Assembly (NCBI GenBank): GCA_045110335.1
Contig: JBGCGB010000010.1
Coordinates: forward strand, 1 to 64,000
DNA from: CALBPI01 sp045110335
GTDB taxonomy: Bacteria; Pseudomonadota; Gammaproteobacteria; Steroidobacterales; Woeseiaceae
Direction: 5' to 3'
DNA length: 64,000 nt
Shown: positions 26,487 to 35,168 of the stretch, piece by piece
Position numbering within the stretch: the first letter of the stretch is position 1
Layout: every line of letters begins with the position of its first letter
Program-made: the position numbers and the translations under genes
Notes under the pieces: generated by a model
What the model saw: only the letters and a program-made list of their open reading frames with translations
Told to the model about the DNA's origin: nothing
The model's database searches: none

Positions 26487-27893
26487 ATGAGTCGTGATGC
26501 CATCGTTCTTTACACGCTAGCCGGCTACAACCTGCTGCTGGTCGGTATTGGTTTCTGGGCATCACGCAAGAACAGCGATGCCCATGATTATCTATTAGCA
26601 GGCGGCAAGCTGGGCGGCTGGGTTGCAGGGCTCAGCGCGAGTGCAAGTTCGTCATCAGCCTGGACGTTGCTAGGTGTTAGCGGGGCAGCCTATGCCTGGG
26701 GTGCGTCGGCAATATGGTTACTGCCGGCGACGCTTGGCGGCTTCTTGATCAATTGGGTTTTCGTGGCGCCGCGTCTGTCGGTGCTTGCCCGAAGCGAAGG
26801 CGCGCTTACCTTGTCGGAGGTGATTTTGCCGACACATCTCGGACGCTGGCAGCAACCCTTGCTGCGACTGGCGAGCGTCATTGTTGTCTTTTGCTTTCTG
26901 TTCTACATTGCCGCTCAATTCGATGGCGCCGGCAAGGCGTTCACGGCCAATTTTGGCTGGTCAGCTGAGCAAAGCATATTGGTCGGTGCGACGATTGTAA
27001 CGCTCTATACACTGGTTGGTGGCTTCTGGGCGGTGAGCGTTACCGACGCGTTGCAAGCATTGATGATGGTTCTGGTTGCCATCGGTTTGCCCGCCGTCGC
27101 GGTCATCGCCGCCACGGCAGAGCCCGGCGCCTGGCAGACCGTTTTTTCGGGAAGCCTGGTGCAGGATCATCCCGGCGTGCTGGCACTGGCATTCGTTGCC
27201 GGCACATTGGGCATCGGCCTGGGCTACCCGGGTCAGCCGCATGTCGTTAACCGGTTCATGGCATTGCGTGACGATCGTGCCTTGAAGCGCGGGCGCGCCA
27301 TCGCGATTGGCTGGGCACTGATTGTTTACACCGGCATGTTGGCGTTAGGTTGGTCTGCGAAACTCCTGATTGCAACACCGGGCGATGGTGAACAAGCGCT
27401 GTTTCTTGCCGCGGACACGCTGTTGCCACCCGTCATGGCAGGACTGGTCCTGGCCGCTGTCTTATCGGCGATCATGTCAACCGCGGATAGCCAACTATTG
27501 AGCGCGGCAGCGGCTGTTGCTCATGACTGGCGTCTTTCAAAGGCGAGTTCCGATGACACGCCAGCCAGAGTTCGATGGGTCGTTATGATTATTGCGTCAG
27601 CCGCGGTCGGATTGGCATTGTGGGTGCCACAAGATATTTTCTCGCGCGTGCTATTTGCCTGGCATGCGGTGGGCTCGGCGTTTGGTCCATTGTTGTTGGC
27701 GCGTTTGCTGGGTCGACCCGTTAGTGGACTGTCGAGCTTGTTATCGATGCTGTCCGGATTTTCGCTGACGATCGTTTTTCATCTGATGGCAAATACACCG
27801 GGCGATTGGTTGGAACGTCTCGTGCCGCTAGCCGTTGCGCTGATGTTCGCTTTTGTTTTTCCGTCACTTGGGCGTCAACGACATGCAAGTTAG
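26487..27893 (+). CDS. sodium:solute symporter (PutP/SSS family)
   Basis: A 468-residue membrane protein with about 13 hydrophobic helices. Motifs include SASASSSSAWTLLGVSGAAY and GYPGQPHVVNRFMALRD, the signature region of PutP-like Na+/proline and related symporters, and SAIMSTADSQLLSAAAAV, which carries sodium-site residues. It imports a small solute with Na+; proline is plausible but not proven. It begins six bases after the sheath-like gene and overlaps the next gene by 11 bases. Confidence 0.92.
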   Translation: MSRDAIVLYTLAGYNLLLVGIGFWASRKNSDAHDYLLAGGKLGGWVAGLSASASSSSAWTLLGVSGAAYAWGASAIWLLPATLGGFLINWVFVAPRLSVLARSEGALTLSEVILPTHLGRWQQPLLRLASVIVVFCFLFYIAAQFDGAGKAFTANFGWSAEQSILVGATIVTLYTLVGGFWAVSVTDALQALMMVLVAIGLPAVAVIAATAEPGAWQTVFSGSLVQDHPGVLALAFVAGTLGIGLGYPGQPHVVNRFMALRDDRALKRGRAIAIGWALIVYTGMLALGWSAKLLIATPGDGEQALFLAADTLLPPVMAGLVLAAVLSAIMSTADSQLLSAAAAVAHDWRLSKASSDDTPARVRWVVMIIASAAVGLALWVPQDIFSRVLFAWHAVGSAFGPLLLARLLGRPVSGLSSLLSMLSGFSLTIVFHLMANTPGDWLERLVPLAVALMFAFVFPSLGRQRHAS

Positions 27894-29385
27894 TAAGATC
27901 ACACGCGGATTGTTGTTGTTCGCCTTGCTGTTGGTGGCATTGATTGCTTTCGGTCTGTTCTTTTTTGTGACCGACAATGCGCTATCACTTTGGACGCGAT
28001 TGCAGTCCGGTCCCGCTGTGCTTCGATATGCTTTCGTCGCTTTGCTGGCGTTGTTATTGTCGGCTTTTGCGCTACTGACTATTCGTGTGCTTCGGCCGAG
28101 CAAGGCAGCGACAAAGCCTCCGCCTGCCGTGCTCGATGAATCGGCCATTCGCCGGCGTGTGGCTTCCGTTGCGGATTCCGGTATCGATGTGGAAGACGCC
28201 GCATCCGAGTTGCAACGTCTCGAGACCCATCGGGTTTCCAGCGAGTTATACATTGCACTATTCGGTGCGGTTAGTACCGGCAAGTCGTCCCTCGCGAAAG
28301 CCTTGCTGCCCGATGCGGAAGTCGAAATCAGCCCTGTTGCCGGCTCTACGACGGAAGTCTCGCGTTTTGTTTGGCAAGCGCCAACGGGTGCGGAGATTAC
28401 GATCGCTGACTTGCCCGGTCTCGAAGCGGTGGGTACTGAGCTCGACGAGGCGATGATGGATGAAGCCCGCCGTTCACATGCCGTTGTTTTTGTGACTGAC
28501 GGCGACTTGTCGCGCCAGCAGGTGACTGCGCTGGCTAGTCTGCAAGCATTGAAGAAGCCATTGATCGTGACGCTGAACAAAGCTGATCGTTTTTCCGCCA
28601 GCGAGTTGCAAACGGTGATGCGACGCATGCAAGAACGGCTGACGGATGCAACGCCCGGCGATGCCGAAGTACCACCGGCATTGATCGTGACGATTGCGGG
28701 CGGCGAGCAGGAAGTGATTGTTCAATCGCAAAGCGGTTTAGAGGAAACACGTGAGACGCGTGAACGCGATGCCGATGTGAGTCAGTTGGTGCTGGCGCTG
28801 GAAGAGCTGCTCGGTGGTGATCTCCAAACGGTCAATGCGCTACGAGCGCAGTCGTTGTTGACGTTGGCTACGGAAAAACTGATCAAAGCTGAAGCGCGCT
28901 ACCGAACGCAGCGCGCGCATCAAGTGGTGCAAACCGCGACGCGTCGTGCGGTCGTTGGCGCACTAGCGGCGGTGACCCCGGGTACCGATATCGTCATCCA
29001 GGGCTATTTGGGATCGCAAATGACAAAATCGTTGTGCCAAATTTACGGACAGACACCACGGGATCTGGAGATTGAACGCTTCCTGGATCTTAGCCAGAGC
29101 CGCGTCGGCAAAGCCATTCCGCTTTCTCTGGCGATAGCCGGCAACGGACTTAAGGCATTTCCGGGGGTCGGCACTATTGCTGGCGGGTTAGTTCACGCGG
29201 TAGCGTATGGTTTGTTGTTCGATGCTGTGGGTCGCGGTCTGTCGGCCTCGCTCGAAAAAGAAGGCGCATTCGATGCGGCCGTCGCGGCCGATAGCGTACA
29301 AAAGGGAATGGATGAGCATTTGGAGCAAGGTGTCCGGCGCGTGGCAAAGCTTGCGCTCGACTACCGGGAAAAAAATACGCACTGA
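27883..29385 (+). CDS. membrane-anchored P-loop GTPase (DUF697-like C-terminus), first of pair
   Basis: A 500-residue protein. Two N-terminal membrane helices (LLLFALLLVALIAFGLFFFV and a second near residues 45-68) are followed by an Era/YcjX-like GTPase domain: G1 GAVSTGKSS (128-136), G3 DLPG (176-179) and G4 NKAD (232-235). After a helical region, the C-terminal third has glycine-rich hydrophobic segments (AVVGALAAVTPGTDIVIQGY and FPGVGTIAGGLVHAVAYGLL) as in DUF697. It is probably an inner-membrane GTPase. ATG 27883 overlaps the symporter stop by 11 bases, and the end overlaps the second GTPase gene by 74 bases. Confidence 0.82.
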   Translation: MQVSKITRGLLLFALLLVALIAFGLFFFVTDNALSLWTRLQSGPAVLRYAFVALLALLLSAFALLTIRVLRPSKAATKPPPAVLDESAIRRRVASVADSGIDVEDAASELQRLETHRVSSELYIALFGAVSTGKSSLAKALLPDAEVEISPVAGSTTEVSRFVWQAPTGAEITIADLPGLEAVGTELDEAMMDEARRSHAVVFVTDGDLSRQQVTALASLQALKKPLIVTLNKADRFSASELQTVMRRMQERLTDATPGDAEVPPALIVTIAGGEQEVIVQSQSGLEETRETRERDADVSQLVLALEELLGGDLQTVNALRAQSLLTLATEKLIKAEARYRTQRAHQVVQTATRRAVVGALAAVTPGTDIVIQGYLGSQMTKSLCQIYGQTPRDLEIERFLDLSQSRVGKAIPLSLAIAGNGLKAFPGVGTIAGGLVHAVAYGLLFDAVGRGLSASLEKEGAFDAAVAADSVQKGMDEHLEQGVRRVAKLALDYREKNTH

Positions 29386-30685
29386 TTCGCCCGTCGATGA
29401 GGAGTCGCGTCATCTTGCGCTTGCCCGCGAGTCGCTAACCGAATTGTTAGATGACAAACGGTTGCCCAAAGCGCTGCGCGAGAGTCTTAGCGGCGACTAC
29501 GAACAAGTGCGGGCAATGCTTGAGAAGCTCGAGCAGGGCCATTTACATGTAGCGGCGTTTGGCCGTGTCAGTACCGGTAAGTCTTCGCTACTCAATGCGT
29601 TGGTCGGTGAGCCCGTGTTTGCGGTGAGTCCTTTGCATGGAGAAACACGGCAAAGCGCTATTGCTTCACTGGATGAGCGCCCGGCCGGCGGCATCTTTGT
29701 GATCGATACGCCCGGAATTGATGAAGCCGATGGCAATGACCGGGAGGCGATAGCGGTTGAAGTGTCGCGACGAGCCGATGTGATCTTGTTCGTGATCGAT
29801 GGCGATATTACCGATAGTGAATTCCGCGCGTTGCGCCAAGTGGTCAACGCGGGTCCGCCGGTCTTGCTGGTGCTGAACAAGGCCGATCGTTATTCCTCTG
29901 CAGAGCTCGATGCGCTGCGCGCTGCAGTCGTCGCCCGATGCAATGAGTTTCTAACGGCAGATCGGGTGGTCACGGCGGCGGCGAATCCAGCGTCGCAGAT
30001 CGTCGTCGTGCGCGATGCCAATGGTGATGAATCCGAAGTAACCCGCCAGCCTACGCCGGATCTCGCGGAGCTTCGTAGTCGGCTATGGGAGATCTTGGAA
30101 CGGGATGGCAAGACGCTAGCGGCATTGAACGCCTCTTTGTTTGCTGCTGATTTGTCTGACAAGGTCGGCCAACGTTTGGTCGCGGCACGTTCCGCACTGG
30201 CTGATGATCTCGTACGAACCTATTGCATTGCCAAAGGCGTCGCGGTTGCCCTGAATCCATTGCCTGTCGCCGACCTGCTCGCGGCAGCCGCGATTGATGT
30301 CGGAATGGTCGTGCATCTATCCAAACTATTCGCACTGCCGTTGTCACGGAATGACGCTGGCAAACTGGTCCGTGTCATTAGCACCGAAGCGCTGGCGCTG
30401 ATGGGGACCGTTTGGGCTGTTCATTTTGTTTCCAGCGCGCTCAAGGTAGGCACCGGTGGCTTATCCACGATGCTGACGGCCGGCGCTCAGGGCGCCGTTG
30501 CGTATTACGCCACTTACGTTGTGGGTCAGGTGACCCGGCAATACCTGGCACAAGGTTGCTCGTGGGGAGACGGCGGGCCTAAGCAAGTGATCAACGATAT
30601 CCTCGACAGCCTTGATCGCGAATCGGTTTTGAAAATGGCGCGTGAAGATATTCGCGCGCGGTTGAAGCAGGGTGTCAGATCATGA
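29312..30685 (+). CDS. P-loop GTPase with hydrophobic C-terminal region, second of pair
   Basis: A 457-residue paralogue of the preceding gene without N-terminal membrane helices. GTPase motifs are G1 GRVSTGKSS (84-92), G3 DTPG (132-135) and G4 NKAD (189-192). The C-terminal part has hydrophobic stretches (GVAVALNPLPVADLLAAAAI and MLTAGAQGAVAYYATYVVGQ) that may touch the membrane. ATG 29312 has AGGGA seven bases upstream and lies inside the end of the first GTPase gene, so the pair is strongly coupled. They may form a heterodimer or regulate membrane proteins of the run; this is inference. Confidence 0.82.
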   Translation: MSIWSKVSGAWQSLRSTTGKKIRTDSPVDEESRHLALARESLTELLDDKRLPKALRESLSGDYEQVRAMLEKLEQGHLHVAAFGRVSTGKSSLLNALVGEPVFAVSPLHGETRQSAIASLDERPAGGIFVIDTPGIDEADGNDREAIAVEVSRRADVILFVIDGDITDSEFRALRQVVNAGPPVLLVLNKADRYSSAELDALRAAVVARCNEFLTADRVVTAAANPASQIVVVRDANGDESEVTRQPTPDLAELRSRLWEILERDGKTLAALNASLFAADLSDKVGQRLVAARSALADDLVRTYCIAKGVAVALNPLPVADLLAAAAIDVGMVVHLSKLFALPLSRNDAGKLVRVISTEALALMGTVWAVHFVSSALKVGTGGLSTMLTAGAQGAVAYYATYVVGQVTRQYLAQGCSWGDGGPKQVINDILDSLDRESVLKMAREDIRARLKQGVRS

Positions 30686-31053
30686 GCACAGAGGCGAGAG
30701 AGAAACGCCGGGCCGCCGTTCATGATGTGGTTTCGCGAATCCCACGCGGCTGCGTCTGCAGCTACGGAAAAGTAGCAACGCTTGCTGGTCTTGCTAATGG
30801 CGCTCGCGAAGTAGGCCGTTTTATGGGACAGCTTCCGGCAGGTTCGGATTTACCATGGCATCGCGTTCTCAATGCGCAGGGGCGGATTCATAATGCTGCC
30901 GATAGTCCCGCCGGGCGTCGTCAGGTCGAACGCTTGCAGGTAGAAGGGGTGCTGGTCAGCAACGGTAAGGTGAACATGAAGTCGTTTGGTTGGAACGAAT
31001 CCCTAGACGCCTTGCTTTGGTCGAATCCGGATGACTGGGGTCATGAGGGCTAA
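30682..31053 (+). CDS. alkyltransferase-like (ATL) protein
   Basis: A 123-residue protein of the methylated-DNA-protein cysteine methyltransferase fold. The site that would be PCHR reads PWHRVL with Trp59, so it lacks the acceptor cysteine. ATL proteins bind O6-alkylguanine tightly and hand the lesion to nucleotide excision repair instead of removing the alkyl group. The arginine-finger region (YGKVATLAGLANGAREVGRF) is intact. It overlaps the GTPase stop by four bases and ends three bases before the next gene. Confidence 0.92.
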   Translation: MSTEAREKRRAAVHDVVSRIPRGCVCSYGKVATLAGLANGAREVGRFMGQLPAGSDLPWHRVLNAQGRIHNAADSPAGRRQVERLQVEGVLVSNGKVNMKSFGWNESLDALLWSNPDDWGHEG

Positions 31054-31056
31054 GCC

Positions 31057-32340
31057 ATGTTTAAGCCTTTAATTGCTGACGTTTTGCTGAGCGAGCGTGT
31101 ACACCGTGCACAACGTGCTTTTGCGCGACTAAAACGCCGTTTTGATGAGGCACCACCGACCGTTGAGCTGTTTTACCGTGCGGGCGACCCACATTCTCAT
31201 TTGCTGTTGATGGTGTGCGCCGATTTGGTGGACGGTTATGGCATCGACATCACGCTGCATATCATTCGCAGAGCCACGGAACCACCAGACCAGCATCAGC
31301 GGCAACTGCTGCAATGGGCGCTCGTGGATGCGCAAAAGTTTGCGTCGGCAATGCAATTGCCGATGGCCACGGTGCCGCCAGTACGATTAGCCGACGGTCT
31401 GGAGGCGGCCATGACGAGGTCATGGCGCTTGCACAAAGATCTCACCCGCTGTCAGGCGCTTTCGGATGCTTATTGGCAATCCGATACGGATACACTGGCG
31501 CCCGCTTTGGCGCGGATCAAACCCAATGATCTCTCGCATGCGGAAATCATGACGCGTAAAGCGGGCGAACGTCTACAGGAAATCGGTCACTATGATGCGG
31601 GCGTCTTGTTCTTTGGTGACGAGTGTTATCGCGGCGTCGAGCGCTTGCGTCATCTCACGACGAGATTGCGTGCCGAGCGCCTAACGGACGGTTCGCCGGC
31701 CGCGCGCCAAGCGCTTTCAGAAAAACTGGATGCGGTCGAATCGCATCCGGTCAAGTTACGCCTTTCGCCAAATGATCAAGACGCGGCGCCGGAGTGGTTT
31801 TTCTCATTTAGAAGCCCCTATTCCTGGCTGGCTTTACAACGCACGCTGGACGTTTGTCAGCAGGCTAAACGAAAGCCAATGCTTCGGCCCGTCATGCCGA
31901 TGATTGAACGTGGCGTGCCGTTGTCACCGGAAAAGCGTCGCTACCTCATTCAGGACGCTGCTCGTGAAGCGCGTCGCTACGGTGTGCCTTTTGGGCGCAT
32001 TGCTGATCCGTTGGGCCGCGGCGTCACGAACGCCTCGGCCGGATTTATGTACGCGAAGACGCAAGGAGTTGAGATTCCCTTTACGCGTGCTGCGATGCGG
32101 GCAATCTGGTCGCAAGGCATCGATCTCGCCAAGCCGGCCGGTCTAAAACGTGTTCTAGCCTCGGTCGGCCTATCGTACGCCGCCGCGGCTCGCTTTATTG
32201 GCGCGCCGGAAGTTGACGCGGAACTCGAGCGTAATGCTAAGGCGTTGGCTGATCTGGCGCTTTGGGGTGTTCCCGTATTATCGGTTGACGGGCTCGCGTT
32301 GTGGGGTCAGGATCGGTTGTGGCAGTGCACGTTGGCATAG
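31057..32340 (+). CDS. tandem thioredoxin-fold protein, HCCA isomerase/DsbA-like
   Basis: A 427-residue protein with two DsbA-family thioredoxin-like halves. The first opens with VELFYRAGDPHSHLLLMVCA and ends with GVLFFGDECYRGVERLRHL. The second opens with EWFFSFRSPYSWLALQRTLD and ends with WGVPVLSVDGLALWGQDRLW, the ending typical of 2-hydroxychromene-2-carboxylate isomerases and kappa-class glutathione transferases. No CxxC motif is present, so it is not a disulfide oxidoreductase. The serine in SPYSW is the likely glutathione-activating residue. The duplication is unusual, and the substrate is unknown. Confidence 0.8.
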   Translation: MFKPLIADVLLSERVHRAQRAFARLKRRFDEAPPTVELFYRAGDPHSHLLLMVCADLVDGYGIDITLHIIRRATEPPDQHQRQLLQWALVDAQKFASAMQLPMATVPPVRLADGLEAAMTRSWRLHKDLTRCQALSDAYWQSDTDTLAPALARIKPNDLSHAEIMTRKAGERLQEIGHYDAGVLFFGDECYRGVERLRHLTTRLRAERLTDGSPAARQALSEKLDAVESHPVKLRLSPNDQDAAPEWFFSFRSPYSWLALQRTLDVCQQAKRKPMLRPVMPMIERGVPLSPEKRRYLIQDAAREARRYGVPFGRIADPLGRGVTNASAGFMYAKTQGVEIPFTRAAMRAIWSQGIDLAKPAGLKRVLASVGLSYAAAARFIGAPEVDAELERNAKALADLALWGVPVLSVDGLALWGQDRLWQCTLA

Positions 32341-32349
32341 GAGTCATTG

Positions 32350-32880
32350 ATGACTGATCCTCTGGTAGTGTTTTCGCATGGATTGGAGTCCGGACCGTGG
32401 GGCAGCAAGATAACAGCGATGGCTGAGATTGCTGATTCCCGTTGTGCGAGAGTGATATCCGTTGATTATCAGGGTGAACGTGACCCGGGCAACCGCGTTC
32501 GCAAACTTCAATCCGTCCTCCGTGATGAACCTTATGAAAAGCTGATACTCGTGGGTTCATCTATGGGTGGGCATGTCGCCACGGCGGCGGCAATCGATCA
32601 GGCGGTGGACGGTGTTTTCGTATTGGCTCCCGCCTTCCATATGCCTGGCTATGAGGCGATTACGCCGGCCAAACCTGATTGTCCAATGGAAATCGTTCAC
32701 GGCTGGCATGACGATGTGGTTCCGGTAGAGAACAGCATTCGTTTTGCGCGAGAACACAATGTGACATTGCATCTCGTGAACAGCGATCATCGACTCGGCG
32801 ACGCTATCGACACGATCAACCAACTGCTCGCGATTTTTATTGATAATTGTCTCAAAGGTGCTCCTGATGAAACTTCGTAA
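32350..32880 (+). CDS. alpha/beta hydrolase, YqiA/RBBP9-like
   Basis: A 176-residue small serine hydrolase. The nucleophile elbow is ILVGSSMGGHVA, the acid is likely in HGWHDDVVP, and the base is in VNSDHRLGD. The N-terminal VVFSHGLESGPWGSK is typical of the YqiA/UPF0227 and RBBP9 group of small esterases. The substrate is unknown. ATG 32350 was chosen; a TTG directly before it is in frame. The last 14 bases overlap the lipoprotein gene. Confidence 0.85.
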   Translation: MTDPLVVFSHGLESGPWGSKITAMAEIADSRCARVISVDYQGERDPGNRVRKLQSVLRDEPYEKLILVGSSMGGHVATAAAIDQAVDGVFVLAPAFHMPGYEAITPAKPDCPMEIVHGWHDDVVPVENSIRFAREHNVTLHLVNSDHRLGDAIDTINQLLAIFIDNCLKGAPDETS

Positions 32881-33130
32881 ATATTCCCTGCTGTCAGCCA
32901 TAATAATTTTGGTCGTTGGCGCTGCGTGCAGCGGTGGATCAACAACCGTGGAAGACGCCGATCCAGTGGCCGACGATACGGCGAACGCCAAAGAAAGTGT
33001 GCTGCTTGATGCGGCGAAGAAGCCGATTGATCGTGCGAAGGCCGTTGAAGACGCTGCCAAGCAACGCAAGGCCGAAATGGACGCGCGTCTTGAAGAACTT
33101 GAAAACGGTGACAAGGACGATACGCCTTGA
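32867..33130 (+). CDS. small putative lipoprotein
   Basis: An 87-residue protein with a signal-like hydrophobic start (YSLLSAIIILVVGAAC, candidate lipidated Cys21; the lipobox is not ideal because Gly sits at -3). An acidic linker is followed by an Ala/Lys/Glu-rich helix (AKAVEDAAKQRKAEMDARLE) that could form a coiled coil. AAAGGTG upstream can serve as a ribosome-binding site. It is embedded in the run between a hydrolase and the PhzF gene. Function unknown; it may be an envelope partner of the neighbouring membrane proteins. Confidence 0.65.
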   Translation: MKLRKYSLLSAIIILVVGAACSGGSTTVEDADPVADDTANAKESVLLDAAKKPIDRAKAVEDAAKQRKAEMDARLEELENGDKDDTP

Positions 33131-34041
33131 CGCGAATGGGACGTCGATTCGAGATTGTCGATGTCTTCGTTGATCTATCGTTCGGCGGCAATCCGTTAGC
33201 TGTGATTCTCGATGCGCAATGTCTGACTAGCGATGACATGCAACGTATCGCCCGGGAGTTTAATTTCTCGGAAAGTACGTTCGTACTGCCAGCAAGCGCT
33301 GCCGATTTTGATTACCAGGTTCGTATTTTCACACCCACTCAGGAAGTGCCGTTTGCAGGTCACCCGAACATTGGCACCGCCTTTGTACTCGCCGAGCAAG
33401 CGCGGCGAGCCGGCAAAGAATGGCCGCGCTCCTATCGATTCGATGAAAGCGCAGGCAGCGTGAATGTGACATTGACCGAGAGTGACGATGGGCGGTTGTT
33501 TGCCGAGCTGAAAGCACCTCAAGCGCTGTCGATAGGAGATCGCGCGGATGTCGACCTGATGGCGGAAGTGTTAGGGCTCGATAGTGCACAGATCGCTACA
33601 TCCCAACATGATCCGATCGTCGCGTCCGTGGGATTGCCATTCCTGATCGTGGCATTGGCCGATCGACAGGCGTTAGAGAGTGTGCAAGTGAATCCGGCGC
33701 TGCTTCAGCGTCTCGTTGAACAGGGGCTAACACCGGATATCTTTTGTTACACGACGACGGATCAGCCGGGAGTCTTGCGCGCTAGAGTGTTTGCGCCCAT
33801 GGATGGCGTGCCGGAAGATCCGGCAACAGGCAGTGCAAACTGCGCGTTGTGTGGTTTGCTGGCTTCATTGTCCGGACAGGATGGCGAGCAGCAATTTGTG
33901 ATTCACCAAGGCGTCGAGATGAAGCGCCCGAGTTTGCTGAAAGCGCGCACGTTACGGCAAGACGGAGAATTGAAAGGTGTTTGGATAGGCGGTTTTTGTC
34001 ATCCGTTCGCAAGCGGGATTCTGCAAGACTATTGTGCGTGA
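33127..34041 (+). CDS. PhzF family isomerase-like protein
   Basis: A 304-residue protein of the PhzF/diaminopimelate epimerase-like fold. Diagnostic motifs are FSESTFVLP, EVPFAGHPNIGTAFVL and PEDPATGSANCALCGLL. Family members isomerise small acids or have unknown substrates; phenazine synthesis should not be assumed because no other phz gene is present. TTG 33127 overlaps the previous stop and has AAGGA nine bases upstream; ATG 33136 is an alternative. Its last 13 bases overlap the convergent glucokinase gene. Confidence 0.9.
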   Translation: MTRMGRRFEIVDVFVDLSFGGNPLAVILDAQCLTSDDMQRIAREFNFSESTFVLPASAADFDYQVRIFTPTQEVPFAGHPNIGTAFVLAEQARRAGKEWPRSYRFDESAGSVNVTLTESDDGRLFAELKAPQALSIGDRADVDLMAEVLGLDSAQIATSQHDPIVASVGLPFLIVALADRQALESVQVNPALLQRLVEQGLTPDIFCYTTTDQPGVLRARVFAPMDGVPEDPATGSANCALCGLLASLSGQDGEQQFVIHQGVEMKRPSLLKARTLRQDGELKGVWIGGFCHPFASGILQDYCA

Positions 34042-34988
34042 CTGGCGACACCTGACAATCCGACTAGCGCAGGTGTATCGAGTGTAATTAGACGGGTCGG
34101 AATCGCATTCAAATAGCCGCGATAGCGGCCTTTATCGATAAATCGTTCCCGGAAAGCGGATTCCAAGAACAGTGTCTGGTTCGCTGGCAGAATGCCGCCA
34201 CCCAAGTACACACCGCCGAGCGCGCCGACGGTCAAAGCAGCGTCGCCGGCAACCGTGCCGAGAAACTGGAAAAATTGTTCAAACGTCGCGAGTGCATTCG
34301 GGTCTTGCTCCGCTGCGCGCGCGCTGATCACGCTGGCCTCGATCTGATCGCCATGGAGGATATCGTGGAGTAGGCAAAGTCCAGCGCCCGATAGTATGCG
34401 TTCGGCAGAACAGTGTCCGTAACGGTCCTGAACTGCTTCGATGATTCTCGATTCGGCTAGATTTGCGGCCGGCAGGCTAACATGGCCACCTTCGCCTGGT
34501 ACGGCAATATAGCCTGTGTCATGAAATACGACACTGGCAACGCCAAGCCCGGTACCCGGGCCAATCAACAACGCCGGCGCAGTTTTGTCCGCCATGCCAT
34601 CACCATTCTGAATAAAGTCATCCTCGGTCAGTAATGGCACCACATGCGCGAGCGCTTCGAAGTCGTTGATGACGATGAGTTGAGTGAGTCCGAACTGTTC
34701 GCGCAATTGATTGGCACTGAAAGACCATGCAATGTTTAGCAGTCGGACCTGATCACTGGTTACAGGACCCGCAATCGCCAATACGGCGTGCGTGGGTGGC
34801 TCCCCATCGTAGCTATCCAGAAAAGCACCCAGCATGTCGTCGATTTGCGCGTAGGCCGCATTGGACAATTTGCGCAGGTCCGTCTGGACGCCACGCGCAG
34901 TTTCACCGGCCTGCCAGATGGCCAGTCGAGAATTAGTGCCGCCGATATCGGCGATCAGCCAACGTTTTGGACCGGTTGCGGCTTTCAA
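34029..34988 (-). CDS. glk: glucokinase
   Basis: A 319-residue bacterial glucokinase of the ROK/actin-like fold. The phosphate-binding motif is LIADIGGTNSRLAIW, the sugar-binding region INDFEALAHVVP, and the second nucleotide motif LIGPGTGLGVA followed by a VPGEGGHVSLP stretch and LSGAGLCLLH. It phosphorylates glucose to glucose 6-phosphate in the cytoplasm. It stands alone on the reverse strand, convergent with the PhzF gene and divergent from plsB across 180 bases. Confidence 0.95.
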   Translation of the reverse strand: MKAATGPKRWLIADIGGTNSRLAIWQAGETARGVQTDLRKLSNAAYAQIDDMLGAFLDSYDGEPPTHAVLAIAGPVTSDQVRLLNIAWSFSANQLREQFGLTQLIVINDFEALAHVVPLLTEDDFIQNGDGMADKTAPALLIGPGTGLGVASVVFHDTGYIAVPGEGGHVSLPAANLAESRIIEAVQDRYGHCSAERILSGAGLCLLHDILHGDQIEASVISARAAEQDPNALATFEQFFQFLGTVAGDAALTVGALGGVYLGGGILPANQTLFLESAFRERFIDKGRYRGYLNAIPTRLITLDTPALVGLSGVASHAQ

Positions 34989-35113
34989 TCTGCTGTGCCT
35001 CCATTGGCCGTCATCATGCGCATGATTTGATGCATATGAGAAGGATCGTGAAGATTGAGCAGGAATACAAGGGTGATCGCAAACGCGATGCGGCCTGCGT
35101 CTACGCCGTGCGT

Positions 35114-35119
35114 TACAAT
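35114..35119 (+). promoter_or_regulatory. candidate -10 element upstream of plsB
   Basis: TACAAT (five of six) lies within a small dyad, CGTTA (35111-35115) and TAACG (35119-35123), 50 bases before the plsB ATG. No strong -35 hexamer was found at the right distance. Confidence 0.3.
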
Positions 35120-35168
35120 AACGCGGTCTGCTGAACGACCAGCCCCCTAATCCAAAGAAGAGTCGCGG

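Noticed and set aside
33127..34041. Phenazine biosynthesis
   Set aside because: Only a PhzF-family protein is present; PhzF-like proteins are common without any phenazine pathway.
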